Source: Alphaproteobacteria bacterium
GTDB taxonomy: Bacteria; Pseudomonadota; Alphaproteobacteria; Rhodobacterales; Rhodobacteraceae
NCBI GenBank assembly: GCA_003696705.1
Contig: RFGD01000499.1
Span: 1-8,411, forward strand
Reading direction: 5' to 3'
Length of the DNA: 8,411 nucleotides
The notes beneath the pieces were generated by a model, which was given only the letters and a program-made list of their open reading frames with translations, ran no database searches and was not told the DNA's origin. The translations under genes were made by a program, and so were the position numbers. Of this stretch, positions 1 to 5,612 are shown in pieces; position 1 is the stretch's first letter; every line of letters begins with the position of its first letter.

Positions 1-419
1 CGCGGGTTCAGAAGGCCGCGGTCATCGTGCTGGCCGTGCAACTCGACCAGCGTTGCCGAGAGCGACCGCAGCACTTCCGTCGAGACGCGGCGGTCATTCA
101 CCCAGGCCTGTTTTCGCCCGTCCGCCCGGGCCTGGCGCCGCAGGATCAGCTCGTCATCCGCGCCAAGGCCGGCCTCGGCCAGGATGGCGCGCGCCGGATG
201 GGCTTCCGACAGCGTGAAGACGGCCTCCACCTCGGCCGTGTCGGCACCGGCGCGCACGACATCGGCCCGCCCACGCCAGCCAAGGGCCAGCCCCAGGGCG
301 TCAAGAAGGATGGACTTGCCCGCCCCCGTCTCTCCGGTCAGCACGTTGAGACCCGGCCCGAATTCCAGCGAGAGCCGGTCGATGATGAGCATGTCGCGGA
401 TATCAAGCCCGCGGAGCAT
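1..419 (-). CDS. recN: DNA repair protein RecN, N-terminal part (runs off the left edge)
   Basis: RecN is an SMC-like ATPase that acts early in recombinational repair of double-strand breaks. I translated the minus strand by hand from the ATG at 419. The product opens MLRGLDIRDMLIIDRLSLEF, an ABC/SMC-type beta strand segment. A Walker A motif GETGAGKS follows at residues 29-36, and LVELHGQHDD lies near residue 128, matching the RecN IHGQH segment. Only about 139 codons are present of a protein that is usually near 550 residues; the coiled coil, signature motif and Walker B lie outside the window. The start is supported by AGGAA five bases upstream of the ATG. The gene begins 11 bp after the bamD stop, so cotranscription with bamD is likely. 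No break is seen in the visible part. Confidence 0.95.
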   Translation of the reverse strand, partial: MLRGLDIRDMLIIDRLSLEFGPGLNVLTGETGAGKSILLDALGLALGWRGRADVVRAGADTAEVEAVFTLSEAHPARAILAEAGLGADDELILRRQARADGRKQAWVNDRRVSTEVLRSLSATLVELHGQHDDRGLLNP

Positions 420-430
420 TCAGGTTCCTG

Positions 431-1261
431 TCAGAGCCATTTGCCTTGGACACTGCGGCGATAGATGTCGGCGATCCAGCCGGTTGCCTTCGGCGCCGGT
501 TTGAGCCCCCGGCCCTGCAGCAGGTCATAGGCATCCTGATACCACACCGAAGACTGGAAGTTGTAGCCAAGGATCGCCGCCGCCGTCTGTGCCTCCTTCT
601 CCAGCCCGAGCGAAAGGTAGGCCTCGACAAGGCGATAGAGCGCCTCGGGCGTCTGCGTCGTCGTCTCGAAATCCTCGACCACTGCGCGGAAGCGGTTGAT
701 GGCCGCCGCGTAGTGGCCGCGCTTCAGATAGTAGCGGCCGACCTCCATCTCCTTCGCGGCCAGCTGGTCGAAGGCCATGTCGAATTTCAGCATCGCCGAC
801 CGCGCATAGTCGCTGTCGGGATAGCGCTCGATCACCGTGCGCAGCGCCTGCAGGGCCTGGTAGGTCACGCCCTGGTCGCGGCCGACGTCGTCGATCTGGT
901 CGTAGTAGGAAAGCGCCAGAAGATACTGGGCATAGGCCGCGTCCTCGTCGGCCGGATAGAAGTCGATGTAGCGCTGCGCGGCGGCGCGCGCGTTCTCGTA
1001 GTCCTTTGCCTTGTGATAGGCGAACGCCGTCATGATGAGCGCACGCTTGGCCCACTCGGAATAGGGGTAGAGCCGCTCGATCTCGGCGAAGGTGGTTGCG
1101 GCGTCCTTCTCGCGGCCGGCGGCAAGCTGTTCCTCGCCGCGAAGGTAGATCTCTTGCGGCGTCAGCGTATCCATCGCCGGTTCCCGGCGGCCGCAACCGG
1201 CCAGCGCCGCCGCCACGGCAATGACGCCGAAGAGATGAACCAGCCGCTTGTCCCGCCTCAT
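431..1261 (-). CDS. bamD: Outer membrane protein assembly lipoprotein BamD (ComL family)
   Basis: BamD is the essential lipoprotein of the BAM complex. It sits on the periplasmic face of the outer membrane and helps BamA fold beta-barrel proteins. The 276-residue product has a basic N-terminus, a hydrophobic signal segment (about residues 8-22) and the lipobox LAGC with the lipidated cysteine at 23. Gly at the following position fits outer-membrane sorting. TPR-like helical repeats follow at about 39-74, 75-111, 115-153, 174-201 and 207-235, with typical patterns such as AFAYHKAKDYENARAAAQ. The family in E. coli is about 245 residues, so this is slightly long, as I recall for alphaproteobacteria. 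The ATG at 1261 places the signal peptide correctly; its ribosome site is weak (GGGGTAG, in a tandem repeat). A terminator-like hairpin after lpxC and a 113-bp gap suggest its own promoter. recN follows directly. Confidence 0.96.
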   Translation of the reverse strand: MRRDKRLVHLFGVIAVAAALAGCGRREPAMDTLTPQEIYLRGEEQLAAGREKDAATTFAEIERLYPYSEWAKRALIMTAFAYHKAKDYENARAAAQRYIDFYPADEDAAYAQYLLALSYYDQIDDVGRDQGVTYQALQALRTVIERYPDSDYARSAMLKFDMAFDQLAAKEMEVGRYYLKRGHYAAAINRFRAVVEDFETTTQTPEALYRLVEAYLSLGLEKEAQTAAAILGYNFQSSVWYQDAYDLLQGRGLKPAPKATGWIADIYRRSVQGKWL

Positions 1262-1374
1262 CTGCCGACTACCCCGCTACCCCGTTGAAGCGCATCGCAT
1301 GACGCGGAACCGGTGTTCACCGGTCCCAAGGCCCTCGTAGCACAGAAAATTCGGAGGAAAAACGGCATTCGCCG
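1262..1374 (-). promoter_or_regulatory. lpxC-bamD intergenic leader (113 bp)
   Basis: This gap upstream of bamD contains the lpxC end hairpin, a dyad at 1306-1327 (arms GGAACCGGT and ACCGGTCCC with one mismatch and a 4-base loop) and a tandem 8-mer next to the bamD start. The dyad contains GAAC-N4-GTTC at 1307-1318. I find no convincing sigma-70 -35/-10 pair, so any promoter here is inferred only from spacing and the upstream terminator-like element. Confidence 0.35.
1269..1284. repeat. Tandem 8-mer (2 copies) in the bamD leader
   Basis: CTACCCCG occurs twice in a row on the plus strand, at 1269-1276 and 1277-1284. Read toward bamD this is CGGGGTAG twice, ending eight bases before the ATG. 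Each copy carries a purine-rich GGGG that could act as a weak ribosome site. It is visible directly; any function is a guess. Confidence 0.5.
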
Positions 1375-1375
1375 T
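1358..1375 (-). terminator. Terminator-like hairpin overlapping the lpxC stop codon
   Basis: On the minus strand the last base of the lpxC TGA begins a stem ACGGC, loop GAAT, stem GCCGT (1375-1362), followed by a run of five T (1362-1358, sharing its first T with the stem), then CC. The five-pair GC-rich stem with an immediate U-tract has the form of a compact rho-independent terminator. The stem is short, so it may be partial, and it would be covered by ribosomes finishing lpxC. Confidence 0.45.
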
Positions 1376-2295
1376 CAGGCGACGGCGGCAAGGTCGTCGG
1401 CCGAGACCCCGGCCCCCGGCAGGATGCGCCGCGTCTCGGGCGTGCAACTCGCGATGACGTAGGCGTCGGGCGTCGCGAAAAGCTTGCGAAGGAGCATGTT
1501 CGTCATGGCGTGCCCGGCCCGGTGGCCGACGTATCGGCCGATGAGGGGGGCGCCAGCGAGGGCGAGGTCCCCGAAGGCGTCGAGCATCTTGTGGCGCACG
1601 GCCTCGTCGCGGCGGCGAAGCCCGCCCGGCGTCAGTACGCGCGCGTCATCGACGACCACGGCATTCGTCAGCGAACCGCCGCGCACGAGCCCCTGGGCGC
1701 GCATCCGCTCGACGTCGTCGAAGCGGCAGAAGGTGCGACAGTCCGAGAGTTCCCGGATGAAGGCGCCGTTCGACAGGTCCAGTTCGGCCTCCTGCCGCCC
1801 GATCGCGCGGTCGGGAAAATCGATCGAGAAGGCGATCTCGAGCCGGTCGGACGGCTCAAGGCGGGCCCATGCCTCGCCCCGCGACACCTCGACCGTGTCG
1901 GTGACGCGCAGGACATGCAGCGGTTCCGGCAGCTCGACGAGGCCGCGCGAAAGAAAGGCGCGGACGAATTCGGCCGCGCTGCCGTCGAGGATCGGCACCT
2001 CGGGCCCGTCAATCTCGACCAGCGCGTTGTGGATGCCACAGCCGGCAAGCGCCGCCACGAGATGTTCGATGGTCGAGACGGACACCCCGTCGGCGTTGAC
2101 GACCCGCGTGCAAAGCGGCACCTGCTCGACGACGTCCCACCGGGCGGCCACCATGGGATCGGCGTCAGTCACATCCATGCGGCGGAACCAGATCCCCTGC
2201 CCGACCTGCGCCGGTCGCACCGTCATCACCACGTCTCTGCCCGAATGAAGGCCCTGACCGTGGAACCTGGCGCTTGACTTGATGGTCGTCTGCAC
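1375..2295 (-). CDS. lpxC: UDP-3-O-acyl-N-acetylglucosamine deacetylase LpxC
   Basis: LpxC is the cytoplasmic zinc deacetylase that carries out the committed step of lipid A synthesis. The 306-residue product matches the family in length (E. coli 305) and has all key motifs. TIEHLVAAL holds the general base Glu77 and zinc ligand His78. VRHKMLDAFGDL holds zinc ligands His235 and Asp239. GHAMTN holds His262, equivalent to E. coli His265. SLTNAVVVDD near 208-217 matches the GGSFDCAIVVDD strand. The start is GTG (2295-2293), with only a weak GGTGA upstream. It is preferred because MQTTIKSS is the usual start and the next Met (24) lies inside the fold. The gene is separated from ftsZ by a terminator and a 234-bp gap, so it probably has its own promoter. 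lpxC next to ftsZ is the common proteobacterial arrangement. Confidence 0.97.
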   Translation of the reverse strand: MQTTIKSSARFHGQGLHSGRDVVMTVRPAQVGQGIWFRRMDVTDADPMVAARWDVVEQVPLCTRVVNADGVSVSTIEHLVAALAGCGIHNALVEIDGPEVPILDGSAAEFVRAFLSRGLVELPEPLHVLRVTDTVEVSRGEAWARLEPSDRLEIAFSIDFPDRAIGRQEAELDLSNGAFIRELSDCRTFCRFDDVERMRAQGLVRGGSLTNAVVVDDARVLTPGGLRRRDEAVRHKMLDAFGDLALAGAPLIGRYVGHRAGHAMTNMLLRKLFATPDAYVIASCTPETRRILPGAGVSADDLAAVA

Positions 2296-2338
2296 GGGTC
2301 ACCAGATGGTTGCCGACGGCCCTTTGCCGCCGCCAACC

Positions 2339-2367
2339 GAGCTAGGGCATGGCGCCGGATTCCTCAA
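2339..2367 (-). promoter_or_regulatory. Candidate lpxC promoter
   Basis: On the minus strand TTGAGG (2367-2362) is followed after 17 bases by TAGCTC (2344-2339). This gives a decent -35 but a poor -10, about 44 bases before the lpxC GTG. A GANTC site (GAATC, 2362-2358) overlaps the end of the -35. A promoter somewhere in 2296-2479 is expected because a strong terminator lies upstream; this exact placement is tentative. Confidence 0.3.
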
Positions 2368-2479
2368 CTCAAAGGATGTTACCGGTTGAAACACATGCCG
2401 GCGCGGCCTGCGATTGCCGTCGCGGGCGGCCCTCTTCGCGTCCGGTTACGACAGTCCGCGGCGAGACCTCCGCCAAAGG

Positions 2480-2501
2480 AAAAGGGGGGCCGGAGCCCCC
2501 C
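2480..2501 (-). terminator. Rho-independent terminator after ftsZ
   Basis: On the minus strand a perfect seven-pair stem, GGGGGGC and GCCCCCC, encloses the tetraloop TCCG (2501-2484) and is followed at once by TTTT, then CCTTT. The C(UCCG)G loop belongs to the stable UNCG class. The hairpin lies 28 bp beyond the ftsZ stop. The opposite strand has no T run, so it works in the ftsZ direction only. An alternative stem, CCGGAG with CTCCGG (2508-2490), would exclude it. Confidence 0.8.
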
Positions 2502-2529
2502 TCTCCGGGTCCTCCAGACCCCGCGCGTG

Positions 2530-4101
2530 TCAGTTGGCCTGACGCCGCAGGAACGCCGGGATCTCGATCCGCTCGCGCTCGGGGTCGTGCACATCCTCGG
2601 GCTCGGGGGCCGGGGCGTGACGCTCGGCACCGGTCGCCGGCCGGCCGGCCTCGGGAGCGTGGCCCGTCATCCGATTGATGAGCGAGTTGATCCCGAAGCG
2701 CGTCCGGCCACGATCATCGCCACCGATGGGCGGGATCGGCCGGCGTTCCGCCGGGGCTTCGGGCCGCGCGGTCCCCGCGGGCCGGTTCTCGACGGCGCGC
2801 TTCAGCCGCGCCAGCGTCTCGGGGCTCGGCGTCCCGGCAGGCTGCGGCCGCGGTGCGACGAAATCGGCGGCGCTCGGCGCCTCGGCTTCGGGCGTATAGG
2901 CGGGCGGCGGCACATCGTCATCGACGACTTCCGGGTCGTCGAAGCGATCGGCGTCAGCCTCGAAACCGGGGAAGAGGGACGGCTCTTCGGCGGCTTCCTG
3001 CACCTCTGGTGCGGCGCGCTCGACCGGCGCATCGGCCGCCGGCGCAGCGTCAGCTGCCGCGGGCGCCTCGGCGGCGGGCTTCGACAGGGGCTCGGCCATG
3101 CGGCGGCGCGGAATGGGCGTATCCTCGGCCTTGTCGGCGGCATCGATGCCGGTCGCGACGACCGAGACGCGCATGGCGCCCTCCATCTCGGGGTCGAGCG
3201 TCGAGCCGACGATGATGTTCGCGTCCGGATCCACCTCTTCGCGAATGCGGTTCGCGGCCTCGTCGAGCTCGAAGAGCGTGAGGTCGTAGCCACCCGTGAT
3301 GTTGATGAGCACGCCCTTCGCCCCGCGCAGGCTGACCTCGTCCAGAAGCGGGTTCGCGATGGCCTTCTCGGCGGCCTGGGTGGCGCGGTCCTCGCCGGTG
3401 GCCTCGCCCGTGCCCATCATGGCCTTGCCCATCTCGTCCATCACCGCGCGGACATCGGCGAAGTCGAGGTTGATGAGGCCCGGGCGAACCATGAGGTCGG
3501 TGACGCCCTTGACGCCCTGATAGAGGACATCGTCGGCCATCGAGAACGCTTCGGTGAAGGTCGTCTTCTCGTTGGCGAGGCGGAACAGGTTCTGGTTCGG
3601 GATGATGATGAGCGTGTCGACGACCTTCTGAAGCGCCTCGACCCCTTCCTCGGCCTGGCGCATGCGCTTGGCGCCTTCGAACTGGAAAGGCTTGGTGACG
3701 ACGCCCACCGTCAGCACCCCGAGCTCGCGCGCGGCCTGGGCGATGATCGGCGCGGCGCCGGTGCCGGTGCCGCCGCCCATGCCGGCGGTGATGAAGCACA
3801 TGTGCGCGCCGGCCAGATGATCGACGATCTCCTCGATCGTCTCTTCCGCGGCGGCGGCGCCGACCTGCGGCCGCGCGCCCGCCCCAAGACCTTCGGTCAC
3901 GCGCACGCCAAGCTGAATGCGGTTCGGCGCCCGACTTTGCTGAAGTGCCTGGGCGTCGGTGTTCGCGACCACGAACTCGACCCCTTCGAGGTTCTTTTCG
4001 ATCATGTTGTTGACGGCATTGCCGCCGGCACCGCCCACCCCGAAGACCGTGATCCGCGGCTTCAGTTCATGGGTTTCGGGCATCTGCAAGTTGAGTGTCA
4101 T
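2530..4101 (-). CDS. ftsZ: Cell division GTPase FtsZ
   Basis: FtsZ is the tubulin-like GTPase that forms the cytoplasmic Z ring and recruits the divisome. The 523-residue product has the nucleotide-binding segment VFGVGGAGGNAVNNMI (19-34), the tubulin signature GGGTGTG (109-115) and the T7 loop NLDFADVR (211-218) with catalytic Asp213 and Asp216, equivalent to E. coli Asp209 and Asp212. The GTPase and C-terminal domains end near residue 325. A long Ala/Pro/Glu-rich linker of about 180 residues follows, containing an isolated conserved-looking patch FGINSLINRMTG (469-480). The tail peptide IEIPAFLRRQAN (512-523) should bind FtsA and other membrane tethers. The family is about 380 residues in E. 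coli; long linkers are usual in alphaproteobacteria. ATG 4101 is chosen over ATG 4083 because it has the purine-rich GGACGGAA upstream and gives the MTLNL start. It is followed by a strong terminator. Confidence 0.98.
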   Translation of the reverse strand: MTLNLQMPETHELKPRITVFGVGGAGGNAVNNMIEKNLEGVEFVVANTDAQALQQSRAPNRIQLGVRVTEGLGAGARPQVGAAAAEETIEEIVDHLAGAHMCFITAGMGGGTGTGAAPIIAQAARELGVLTVGVVTKPFQFEGAKRMRQAEEGVEALQKVVDTLIIIPNQNLFRLANEKTTFTEAFSMADDVLYQGVKGVTDLMVRPGLINLDFADVRAVMDEMGKAMMGTGEATGEDRATQAAEKAIANPLLDEVSLRGAKGVLINITGGYDLTLFELDEAANRIREEVDPDANIIVGSTLDPEMEGAMRVSVVATGIDAADKAEDTPIPRRRMAEPLSKPAAEAPAAADAAPAADAPVERAAPEVQEAAEEPSLFPGFEADADRFDDPEVVDDDVPPPAYTPEAEAPSAADFVAPRPQPAGTPSPETLARLKRAVENRPAGTARPEAPAERRPIPPIGGDDRGRTRFGINSLINRMTGHAPEAGRPATGAERHAPAPEPEDVHDPERERIEIPAFLRRQAN

Positions 4102-4154
4102 GGTTCCGTCCGCCTGTAATTACTCGTGCGCCTCGGGCCGCCCCGGCATCTTCC

Positions 4155-4165
4155 AATGATTCATT
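4155..4165. promoter_or_regulatory. GANTC site within an 11-bp dyad at the ftsZ promoter
   Basis: AATGATTCATT (4155-4165) reads as five-base arms around one central base and contains GATTC at 4158-4162. GANTC is the target of the alphaproteobacterial methyltransferase CcrM. It sits directly downstream of the -10, over the predicted transcription start. In Caulobacter, GANTC methylation with GcrA activates ftsZ; whether that holds here is inference. Confidence 0.5.
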
Positions 4166-4194
4166 ATCGTAGCTTCCGCGACCGCGAAGGTCAC
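4163..4194 (-). promoter_or_regulatory. ftsZp: Candidate ftsZ promoter
   Basis: On the minus strand GTGACC (4194-4189), 17 bases, then TACGAT (4171-4166) matches four of six bases in each sigma-70 hexamer. An overlapping GATAAT (4168-4163) gives a better -10 but no good -35. The start of transcription would fall near 4159, giving a leader of about 57 bases. The -35 lies inside a 10-bp dyad. A dedicated ftsZ promoter is common in alphaproteobacteria; this placement is inferred. Confidence 0.4.
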
Positions 4195-4198
4195 GGAA
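4174..4198. repeat. 10-bp inverted repeat over the ftsZ -35
   Basis: The arms TTCCGCGACC (4174-4183) and GGTCACGGAA (4189-4198) pair at nine of ten positions around a 5-base loop. In the ftsZ-direction RNA the odd pair is a U-G wobble, so the stem is complete. One arm contains the candidate -35. It could be an operator, or a hairpin in readthrough RNA from ftsA. Confidence 0.6.
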
Positions 4199-4211
4199 AA
4201 ACTGGCCGGTT

Positions 4212-4237
4212 GCCACCAAATATGGGGTTTTGGTGGC
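4212..4237. repeat. Perfect 9-bp inverted repeat downstream of ftsA
   Basis: The arms GCCACCAAA (4212-4220) and TTTGGTGGC (4229-4237) are perfectly complementary around an 8-base loop. It begins about 43 bp after the ftsA stop. In the RNA it would form a hairpin followed by ten bases and then UUUUU (4201-4197), too far for a standard terminator. It could be a weak terminator or attenuator, a processing site or a protein-binding dyad. Confidence 0.65.
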
Positions 4238-4280
4238 GAACGTTGGGCGGTATCTTGCCGATTGTTCCAGATATTGCGTG

Positions 4281-5612
4281 TCACCAGTTCTCCCTGAACC
4301 ATTTGAGGGCGCGGCGCAGGGACCGGGCGGGATAACGCTCGGTCGGCAACTCGAAGTCCCACCACTCGTCCTGCGGGTAGGCCGCGAACAGGCAAAGACC
4401 GACGATGGACGAGAACGCGGGCCCCGTGGCCGCTTGCGGAAGGCCCTGCACCCTGAGCGGCCGGCCGAGGCGGACATAAGGGCCAAGAATACGCTCGGCG
4501 AGGCTTTCGATGCCCGGGATCTGGCTTGCACCGCCGGTCAACACGATGCGTTGAGACGGAAGATGCTCGAAGCCGGCCGCGTCCAGACTTGCGCGCACCT
4601 CCTCAAGGATTTCCTCGACCCGGGGGCGCATGACGCCGATCAGCTCGGTCCGGCTGATGGTGCGCCGCTCGGCCCCTGGCTCGTCGGCCTCGTCGATGGC
4701 GATGAAATCGCGGTCGTCCTGTCCCGTGGCCACGACGCCGCCGTTGACGGCCTTGATCCGTTCGGCCAGCGCCCGGCTGGTGCGAAAGCCCGAGGCGATG
4801 TCGCCCGTCACGTGGTCGCCACCCATGCGCACGCTGTCGACATAGATCATGTGCTTCTTGAGGAAGATCGACACACCGGTGGCGCCGCCGCCCATGTCGA
4901 CACAGGCGGCGCCGAGCTCCTGCTCGTCCTCGGTCAGCGCGGCAATCCCCGAGACATATGCCGAAGACGCGATGCCGGCCAGTTCGAGGTCACAGCGCTG
5001 CACGCAATGGCAAAGCGTCTTGATCGCCGTCGCGTCGATGGTCACCAGATGCATGTCGGTCGTCAGCCGGTGGCCGATCTGGCCCCTGGGGTCGAGAAGC
5101 CCGGTGCGGTGATCGACGGCGAAGTTGACCGGCTGGGCGTGCAGGACCTCCCGATCGGCACCGATGTCCGGCAGATCGCAGGCCGAAAGGACGCGCCCCA
5201 CATCCGCTTCCGTCACCGCCGTGCCATCAAGGTCGATCTCGCCGGTCAGGCCATACGAGCGCGGCCGCGCCCCCGCCAGCGTCACGATGACGTGGTCGAC
5301 GCGGACGCCGGCCATCTTCTGCGCGGCCTGCACCACCGTGCGAATGGCGCGTTCCGTCTCGGGGCTGGCGTGGATCTCGCCGAAGCGGACGCCGCGGGCG
5401 CGGGTCGTCGCCGCGCCGATCACCCGAAAACCCGACTGGCCAGCCAGGGACCCGATGCCATCGTCGCCCGTCGGCATCGCGCCGCCGTCGAAACGAAGGA
5501 TCAGGCAGGCGAACTTCGAGCTGCCGATGTCAAGAACGGCGACGACGCCGCGATCGATGGCGGCCTGGCGCTTGGCGCGCATGGCGCGCTGCGATTCGTG
5601 AATCGTCTTCAT
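4281..5612 (-). CDS. ftsA: Cell division protein FtsA
   Basis: FtsA is the actin-fold ATPase that tethers FtsZ filaments to the inner face of the membrane and signals to later divisome proteins. The 443-residue product shows the actin-family motifs in order: phosphate-1 VLDIGSSK (26-33), phosphate-2 VDMGGGATG (238-246) and the adenosine motif VLTGGAS (357-363). The C-terminus, RSLRRALKWFRENW, is the amphipathic membrane-targeting helix. Length is close to the family norm (E. coli 420). ATG 5612 is chosen because GAGGA lies six bases upstream; the in-frame GTG at 5615 would be only three bases from it. Either start overlaps the ftsQ stop (TGATG or GTGA), so the two genes should be translationally coupled. 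Codons 4-8 contain a palindromic pair of GANTC sites. Confidence 0.97.
   Translation of the reverse strand: MKTIHESQRAMRAKRQAAIDRGVVAVLDIGSSKFACLILRFDGGAMPTGDDGIGSLAGQSGFRVIGAATTRARGVRFGEIHASPETERAIRTVVQAAQKMAGVRVDHVIVTLAGARPRSYGLTGEIDLDGTAVTEADVGRVLSACDLPDIGADREVLHAQPVNFAVDHRTGLLDPRGQIGHRLTTDMHLVTIDATAIKTLCHCVQRCDLELAGIASSAYVSGIAALTEDEQELGAACVDMGGGATGVSIFLKKHMIYVDSVRMGGDHVTGDIASGFRTSRALAERIKAVNGGVVATGQDDRDFIAIDEADEPGAERRTISRTELIGVMRPRVEEILEEVRASLDAAGFEHLPSQRIVLTGGASQIPGIESLAERILGPYVRLGRPLRVQGLPQAATGPAFSSIVGLCLFAAYPQDEWWDFELPTERYPARSLRRALKWFRENW
5592..5605. promoter_or_regulatory. Palindromic pair of GANTC sites at the ftsA start
   Basis: The plus strand reads CGATTC, GT, GAATCG (5592-5605), a perfect 6-bp dyad whose arms each contain one GANTC (5593-5597 and 5600-5604). 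It lies in codons 3-7 of ftsA, just past the ftsQ-ftsA overlap. The sequence is clear; a role in methylation-linked control is a hypothesis. Confidence 0.4.

Larger units (their letters stand above)
4102..4280 (-). promoter_or_regulatory. ftsA-ftsZ intergenic regulatory region (179 bp)
   Basis: The gap breaks an otherwise tightly packed division-gene run. Read toward ftsZ it holds, in order, a perfect 9-bp inverted repeat, a T5 run, a 10-bp near-perfect inverted repeat, a sigma-70-like promoter, a GANTC site inside an 11-bp dyad, the palindrome GTAATTAC (4116-4123) and the ftsZ ribosome site. I see no small ORF worth calling. Its length and structure point to separate transcriptional control of ftsZ. 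Confidence 0.6.

Noticed and set aside
446..1288. 280-codon plus-strand frame opposite bamD
   Set aside because: bamD has a lipobox and TPR pattern; the opposite frame has no motif and reflects third-position GC.
3050..3799. 249-codon minus-strand frame overlapping ftsZ
   Set aside because: His/Arg/Gly-rich frame-shifted reading of ftsZ with no independent support.
2386..4119. 577-codon open frame on the plus strand opposite ftsZ
   Set aside because: It mirrors ftsZ, crosses the ftsZ terminator and intergenic gap, and shows no family motif; a shadow frame.
4102..4280. CtrA box (TTAA-N7-TTAA) at ftsZ
   Set aside because: No such pair is present; the AT-rich pieces GTAATTAC and GATAAT do not form the spaced motif.
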